64,000 nucleotides of DNA from the NCBI GenBank assembly GCA_037043235.1, contig JAWRVZ010000048.1:3698501-3762500 (forward strand), in the 5' to 3' direction. Positions within the stretch are counted from its first letter, which is position 1; each line of letters opens with the position of its first letter. The translations under genes were made by a program, and so were the position numbers. The notes beneath the pieces are model-generated. The model was not told where the DNA came from, made no database searches, and saw nothing but the letters and a program-made list of their open reading frames with translations. Shown piece by piece: positions 57,781-64,000 of the stretch. Source of the stretch: Rhodeus uyekii. Taxonomy: Eukaryota > Chordata > Actinopteri > Cypriniformes > Acheilognathidae.

Positions 57781-58143
57781 TGTTACCCATCAGTCTTGTC
57801 CTTCGTGCACTTCCTGTCAGTTGTGAACTTCCTGTTCCCTTCCGTGTTCTCCCATGTGTTTCTCACCTGTAGCTTCTTCAGTCACCTCGTTTGTCAGCTG
57901 TTTCCAATCACCTCATTACCTCTTTGTGTATTTACCCTTCTTGTGTTCCATTGTCTTTGTCAGTTTTTGATGTTGCTTCTCCGTGTGTGGATGTTATCGC
58001 CTTGTTAAAAGTCTCCTTCCGAGTTTTGCGGTTTTGTTTGTATCCAAAGTATTTTGTTTTGATTTTTGAATAAAGCCTGTTTCAGTTGAAACCTGCTTCC
58101 TTTCCGAGTTTCTTCTGCATCGCACCACCGATGCATTGTAACA
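57781..58143 (+). mobile_element. Solo LTR with 5-bp target duplication
   Basis: Begins TGTTAC and ends GTAACA (TG...CA with 6-bp inverted repeat), 363 bp, flanked by CAGAT on both sides (57776-57780 and 58144-58148). It contains GAATAAAGCCTG, a poly(A) signal in the usual place near the end. No internal retrotransposon sequence adjoins it, so it is probably the product of LTR-LTR recombination of a Gypsy-type element. Confidence 0.85.
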
Positions 58144-58229
58144 CAGATACTCAGAATACTCAATCCACATGCAAAATTATCTAACAATACTAGGTAGCAA
58201 CACCTTAGCAACATTGAGAAGAATGTAGG

Positions 58230-59350
58230 ACTTCAGAGTGTTTTGGCCACCATTTAACAACATACTAGCACACACTCAGAACACCTAGGCCCACGCATAG
58301 CAAGACTTTGGCTACTTTCCAAAACAACTGCATAGAAACACCCTGGCAACCACATAAAAATGTGGTAACAACATTTTAGAACATCTAAGCAACGGCATAG
58401 TAACACCATGGCAACCATCCAAACTATATCAATAAAAAATGCATACAAACACCCTGGCAACAACAACTAGCAACCACATAGCAACATGCTAAAAATCACT
58501 CAGAACACCTAAGCAACCACATAACAACACCATGGCAACACACCAACACATCCTAATAAATGCATAGAAACACCCTGGAAACAACTCAAAATATCCTAGA
58601 AATGTAATATAAACCATTCAGTAGATTTTTTGCACAAAGATAACACCCTGGCAATAACCCACAGCATCCTAGTTACCGTACAGCAACACCGCAAAACATC
58701 CTAGCAACCACATAGCAACTTCTTGGCAACCATCTATAACAGCCGAGTGACTGCATAACAATACGTTTGCAACCACATAAAAACATGCTATAAACAATTT
58801 AGAACACCAAAGCAACTGCATAGTAACATCATGGCAACCATCCAAAAAAACAACAACACATTTTAGCATACAAACACAGGCAAAAACCTATAGCACACTA
58901 GCAACATGCTAACAACCACTCGAACATCTAAGGAGCCACATAGCAACACCATGGCAACAATCCAACACATCCTAATAAATGCACAGAAACACCCTGGAGA
59001 CAACTCAAAACATCATAGAAATGCAATGTACATACCCTGACACGCAACATACTTGCAAACACATAGCAACATGCTAACCACCACTACAACCATCTAAACA
59101 ACCATATAGCAATATCGTGGCAGCCATCCAAAACATCCTAGCATCTGCATAGCAACACCCTGGCAACCACCTAAAACATACTAGTAATTGCAAAGCAACA
59201 CCCCAAAACATCCAAGCAACTGCAAAGTAAATTCCTAGCAACCACCAAAAACCTTCTAGTAACTACATAGCAACAGCTTGGCAACCATCCAAAACATCCT
59301 AACAACCGCATAGCAACACCCTAGCAACAGCATATAACCACTCAGAACAT
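58230..59350 (-). repeat. CTAGCAACCACATAGCAACACC-type dispersed repeat, irregular
   Basis: Reverse-strand relative of the 26-27.6 kb repeat (GGTGTTGCTATGTGG). Units of varying length with CATGGCAACCATCCAA and CACTCAGAACACCTAAG. Confidence 0.85.
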
Positions 59351-60245
59351 CTTTAACACCCAACAACCAATAATAACACCTTAGCCAGTTTTACATGAAC
59401 ACCACTGGCATTTTATTAATAACATGTCAAAGTATAGTAAATAATTTCCTATTTGTACTGAAGTCTGATGTCTGATTGTACGTGTGTCCTTCAGAGACGT
59501 CTTCCTACAGCCCTCGTCCTCTACAGCTGCACAGAACAGAGGGGCTCGTGGGTATTATGTAAAGTGTGTGTAATGTACGTGGGTGCATTTGGGAGAACAG
59601 GACTAACAGGAGGGAAAGTATTTATGGATGTAAGCAGCGGTTATAAGAAAAACATTTTGTTGTGTGATGTGAATATGAAGTGTGTGCTGCATATTTACAG
59701 TTACTCTCATAAACTGATGCTTTCAGGTGTTTTTAGACTATTATACTAGTAAACATTATAGTATACTACACTAAGACACAATTCAAAAGATGATGGCTGT
59801 GTCCGAATTTGCATACTCTATTGAGTAGGTACTTATTTTGAATAAGTAATAACTTCACAAACTCTACAAAGTATGTTCTGTGTGTATGACTGTAGTCCGG
59901 ATGAAAAACAACAACAAAGCTGGTCGCTCCTTTATGAAACAGCACAACCTCAATGATCTGATATGCATGAGGACTTTGAGGTTTGAGGAAACACAAGCAC
60001 GGCGATATTTCATGTAGATTGTCTCTCCAGATGGTGCGCACCTCTGGATGCTTGTTAGATGTGACAGATCAAAGTGTGTGTGTGTGATGGAGGAGAAGAT
60101 AGAGAGGAGAATGAGGTGTGTAAACATGACTGGTCCCGATGCGGAGATAGTGTGTAGTGGCATTTTATTTTTCCACTTACAATGTTAGTCAGGGTTTCTG
60201 GCATGAAAATAGTTATACTTCAATTTTTAACATCCATTGTGCACC
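59351..60245. other. Unclassified sequence between two repeat arrays
   Basis: Non-repetitive sequence with short chance frames only. Confidence 0.4.
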
Positions 60246-60249
60246 TCCT

Positions 60250-61218
60250 TTCCCAAAACATCATAGCAACAACAGAAAAATGCAAAAGGAAAACACTCAG
60301 AATAGAACCCTAGCAACCAAACATAACACCCTGTCCACCACCCAAAACATCCTGGTAACTACGTAGAAACACCCTAACAACAACCCACAACACCACAGAA
60401 CAACTTCATGGCAACAATCCAAAACATCTTAGTAACCGCATAGCAACACCCCAGCAACAACCCACAACACCACAGAACGACTCCGTGGCAACAATCCAAA
60501 ACATCTCAGTAACCACATAGTGACACCCCAGCAACAACCCACAATGCCACAGAACGACTCCGTGGCAACAATCCAAAACATCTCAGTAACCTCATAGCAA
60601 CACCCCGGCAACAACCCACAATGCCACAGAACGACTCCGTGGCAACAATAGAAAACATCTCAGTAACCGCATAGCAACACCCCAGCAACAACCCACAACG
60701 CCACAGAACAAGTCCGTGGCAACAATCCAAAACATCTTAGTAACCTCATAGAAACACCCCGGCAACAACCAACAACGCCACAGAACAACTCCGTGGCGAC
60801 AATCCAAAACATCTCAGTAACCGCATAGCAACACCCTGGCAACAACCAACAACAACTCCCTGGCAACAATCTAAAACATCTTAGTAACCTCATAGCAACA
60901 CCCCAGCAACAACCCGCAATGCCACAGAACGACTCCGTGGCAACAATCCAAAACATCTTAGTAACCTCATAGCAACACCCTGGCAACAACCCACAACACC
61001 CCAGAACAACTCCCTGGCAACAACCCAAAACATCTCAGTAACCGCATAGCAACACCCCGGCAACAACCCACAATGCCACATAACAAGTCTGTGGCAACAA
61101 TCCAAAACATCTCAGTAACCGCATAGCAACACCCCGGCAACAACCCACAATGCCACAGAACAACTCCGTGGCAACAATCCAAAACATCTCAGTAACCGCA
61201 TAGCAACACCCTGGCAAA
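60250..61218 (-). repeat. 77-bp tandem array of the same repeat, about 10-11 units
   Basis: AAAACATCT recurs at 60421, 60498, 60575 and so on every 77 bp to 61181. One unit near 60840 is about 10 bp short. Each unit holds CATAGCAACACCCCAGCAAC, CCACAATGCCACAGAACGAC and CCGTGGCAACAATCC. Open frames here are repeat artefacts. Confidence 0.93.
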
Positions 61219-61389
61219 CATTTAAGTATTTTTAAATCCTTGACAGATCAAGTTGATTACACTACTTGATTAGCTTTTTTTGACTCTCTGATTGGTATAA
61301 TTTCCTGTACAGCTCCTGTAACCTCATAGTTCACAGTAGGTTAGTATTTAAGGGTTTATCTTTCAAAATCAATTCAATTATGGAGAAAA

Positions 61390-62000
61390 TGAATGGAGTA
61401 TTTACTTCCAGAAACTCTTGCGCTCTATATCATCCACCAGGGGGCCATATTAATCTTAATCCATTGATTGTTCTGCACTTTTTCAGAATTCCCATTCCTA
61501 TCAAATACAGCTGAACCAGTTCCCCAATGTCTTTGAATTCACCTAAAAATGAGTGTGTGTTTAGAGCAGAAGTGGATATAAGCTGCGGGACTGAAAGCTC
61601 TCGGCCAAGAGCCTCCCGACAGCGTGACTCTCAGCACAGAGGCCCTTTGAAAGCCTTGACTTCACAGCTTTCTTCATCCCCTCCCACCACCAGCTTCAGA
61701 TGGCTTTGCCCAAATTATGGTCCGACATCGGGATTCACCCAATGCTAAATCTCAACATTTGTACTTCATAAGGATTTGCTGTTGATCAGGGAATAATCTT
61801 TCACAGCTTTGAAGAAATAATTGAATTATCGGCTTGAATTGTGTTTGTTATTTCTCGTAATGTTTTCCTCCGGAGAAACAGATGCAGGAAACTTCTTTAT
61901 TTGCTCTTGCAAGCAACTGAGATGCCATTCCTGATCTTTCTTTTTATTTCTAAGTTTTGCATTCACATCGTTTTCAGAAACTATTCAAATCTGGGTTTTT
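61390..62000. other. Repeat-free stretch, candidate conserved non-coding element
   Basis: Balanced sequence without simple repeats or transposon ends, containing homeodomain-like AATAATTGAATTAT at about 61814. No coding exon recognised. Confidence 0.3.
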
Positions 62001-62009
62001 GTTTACTCA

Positions 62010-62176
62010 CATTTACATTTATGCACTTGTCAGACACTTTTATCCAAAGCGACTTGCATCGCATTCAAAAAACACATTGACATTCTAATCAGTTCTTGCT
62101 TTCCCTGGGAATCGAACCCATGACCTTGGCGTTGCAAGCGCCACACTCTCTACTGTTAGAGCTGCAGAAAAGCTGT
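62010..62176 (-). repeat. tRNA-derived SINE, near full length, reverse orientation
   Basis: Best-preserved copy of the family: tail TTTACATTTATGCACTTGTC, ATCCAAAGCGACTTGCAT, GGGAATCGAACCCATGACC (B-box inverse) and the tRNA-like end up to AGAGCTGCAGAAAAGCT. Confidence 0.85.
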
Positions 62177-62249
62177 AGTTTTTTAATTGCAGTTGTTCAT
62201 AAAAAGCAACACCCCATTTGTAATGTAGGCGAGAACAATGTTCTTTTCA

Positions 62250-62640
62250 TAGCAGTTACAGGGCTTTAAAATACCTTGATGGAAACTTTAAACTCCTCCA
62301 GCGTGTTTTGGAGGTAATGGCCATAATTAGCTTGACAACGTCCCAATAACACTCAGCCTCTAATGAAGCATTAGAAAGTGATGGATATCTTACCTCCACT
62401 GGCAGAATCAGCGGGATATTTTGGCCCTCGTTAGTGAAAATAATGTCTTTTAAGAGCACTGCGGAGAATTCACTGGGGCTGAGATGATGAATCATGGGAA
62501 GGAGTTTCCAGATGTGAACAGCTTCTTGTTTCTGAAAAACGACACTGTCCTGAAGCCACTTGCTTTGGAAACTTCTGAAAAGATTTTTTCCATCCTCTCG
62601 GATAACCAATTGAGATCAGCTGTGGTTAGTTACAAATCTA
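62250..62640. other. Repeat-free stretch with a splice-flanked open segment, candidate conserved element
   Basis: On the minus strand a 140-nt open segment beginning near 62534 follows TTTTTCAG and ends before GTAAGA near 62394. A TAATTATGGCCATTA-type word is at about 62320. The translation is not recognised, so it may be a regulatory element or an unknown exon. Confidence 0.3.
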
Positions 62641-62730
62641 CTTTAAAACATCTGTCAAGTTCCTCTAAATATAATTGTTGTTTTCGTGAATTTGAAAAAC
62701 TTGTAAAAGATTTAATCATTACACTAAAAA

Positions 62731-62866
62731 AGCTTTCCTGTGTCTCAAACTGTAGAGAGCAGCGCTTGCAACATCAAGGTCATGGGTTCGATTCCCAGGG
62801 AAAGCAACTGATTAGAATGTCAATGTGTTTCTTGAATGCAATGATAAAAGCGTCTGATGAATGTAA
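62731..62866 (+). repeat. tRNA-derived SINE
   Basis: CTTTCCTGTGTCTCAAACTG, GTAGAGAGCAGCGCTTGC, GGGTTCGATTCCCAGGGAA and a shortened tail ATAAAAGCGTCTGATGAATG. Confidence 0.8.
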
Positions 62867-63088
62867 GAAAAATACAATGCATAAAATGCTGGGTTTAACA
62901 CATTAACGTTGGGTTTTATATATTAACCCAGATTAATAAATTGATTTGTTTTGTTAGCCAATTTGATATTGAATTAATAATCAAAATTCTCACACATCCA
63001 TTTGGAAACTTCTGACACGTCGACCTACGCGTAAACACAAAAAAAGGCAAAATGTGAGAATAGATATTTTCCTCTTTGTACAGTAATA

Positions 63089-63718
63089 CAGTAGTACCTC
63101 AAGATACGAAAGGCTCAACTTATGAAAAATCCAAGTTACGAAAGCAAAGACGAAAAATTTTACTGCTCTACATACGTAAAGTTTTCAAGATACGAAAGGT
63201 TTCTGAAAGTCCGAGATTCGCCTCATAACAATTGTGAAACTCGCGCCGCACGCCGCCATCTTATAGTAGGCTCGCCACCATCCTCCTGCTCTCCCATTGG
63301 TTCCTGATGCTAGCCAAGCCATGAGATCCTTCTCTCTAATTGGACAGCATCCCTCCCATCATGCATCTTCTATACGTACGTGCTGGCGTGCTTTAGCTCA
63401 GCCACTCCGCACCCGAAACCTTACATTTTTTATGTGTTTTCGTAAAGTTAAGTGTACGTACGTTAAGTGTCGTTTGTCCTCCTCCTCCTCTGCCGCCACT
63501 TTCGGAGATAGCCTCACTCGAAAGGTAAGCTTCGCCTTTTTACGTTATTTCATTGTTTATAGGTCAATTTAGCTTTATTATGAAATTTAATGGGGTGTTT
63601 TTGGAGGGCTTGGAACGGATTAGCCATTTTACATGTAAAATGTGTTTCAAAATACAAAAAACTCATTATACGAAGGCCGCCTCGGATCGGATTAATTTCG
63701 TATCTCGAGGTACCACTG
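63089..63718. mobile_element. Mariner/pogo-like element, third subfamily
   Basis: Ends CAGTAGTACCTCAAGATACG and, inverted, CGTATCTCGAGGTACCACTG, flanked by TA on both sides; 630 bp. Contains CTTGGAACGGATTAG as in the nested element at 29 kb. No transposase frame. Confidence 0.82.
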
Positions 63719-63819
63719 TAATTTGATAGGAATATGATGTAATACAAACCATAATTTCCTCCACGAAGTTTCCCCTCAGGACATTCGAAAAACGACCTAG
63801 CACATATCACTGGGATATA

Positions 63820-63927
63820 CTCGTATCTCAAATCATTTGTTCCCATTAGAAATAACAGAATTTTTTTTTTATCCGTTCCGGCCCTCTAAAAAACTCCCTT
63901 ATTAGTGCTAATAACAATGGCTACTTC
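63820..63927. mobile_element. Fragment of the 20.5-kb mariner/pogo-like family
   Basis: CTCGTATCTCAAATCATTTG, TCCGTTCCGGCCCTCTAAAA and TTATTAGTGCTAATAACAATGG match the subterminal part of that family. The left terminus is not seen here. Confidence 0.75.
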
Positions 63928-64000
63928 TCTCGACTACTGTTTGTGCTCGCATGAACACTTTTATTTTAGTCGATGAACACGTGAGGTGGGGCGTGGGCTC

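Noticed and set aside
60429..61217. Several 60-120 codon minus-strand frames rich in Cys, Leu and Gly
   Set aside because: They are readings of the 77-bp tandem array with the same words in every frame.
60250..61218. CRISPR-like regular spacing
   Set aside because: Whole 77-bp units are repeated with no unique spacers. This is a eukaryotic tandem array.

Overview
This window is vertebrate nuclear DNA, most likely from a teleost and probably a cypriniform fish. The evidence is split genes with GT-AG introns, tRNA-derived SINEs, hAT and Tc1/mariner/pogo-type DNA transposons, Ty3/Gypsy LTRs, long CA/GT, GA and TA microsatellites, and dispersed repeats of a style I associate with carp-like genomes. 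No prokaryotic features are present.

Two protein genes can be supported, both on the minus strand. IPO5 (importin-5) is complete: 26 coding exons from 54481 down to 34353 join without a frame break into 3282 nt, giving 1093 residues plus a stop. All introns use GT-AG except one, which has AT-AC ends and a U12-like branch site (39428-40385). Three CCAAT boxes about 31-33 bp apart lie just upstream of its start codon. Two AATAAA signals lie downstream of the stop. Downstream in the same orientation is the 5' end of FARP1: a CpG-rich putative noncoding first exon and promoter (about 31267-31560) and the first coding exon (21897-22070). The rest of FARP1 must lie left of base 1, so 1-21896 is read as FARP1 intron and 22075-31266 as its first intron. 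The IPO5-FARP1 head-to-tail order is the one I know from human chromosome 13q32.

The remaining sequence is intronic or intergenic and rich in repeats. From left to right: the 3' end of a Gypsy element with its LTR (3-1533); SINEs; a hAT element with a perfect 8-bp target duplication (4804-5844); a 1.4-kb CA-rich minisatellite ending in 27 units of 20 bp; an 80-bp GGAT minisatellite (11.9-12.7 kb); 112-bp tandem repeats at two loci (15.6 and 19.3 kb); inverted-repeat mariner/pogo-like elements (20.5, 28.9 with a nested element, 36.2, 38.2, 46.2, 63.1 kb); the 'GTTGCTAGGGTGTT' repeat at 26.1-27.7 kb and its opposite-strand relative at 58.2-61.2 kb; nested hAT-like elements in IPO5 intron 6; a LINE 3' remnant (56.3-56.6 kb); and a solo LTR with 5-bp target duplication (57776-58148).

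I did not find an unprecedented coding system. The most notable items are the AT-AC intron of IPO5, a tandem duplication that copied the 3' splice site of IPO5 intron 23, the three evenly spaced CCAAT boxes, a 19-bp satellite born inside a transposon, and several repeat-free stretches that may be conserved regulatory elements.
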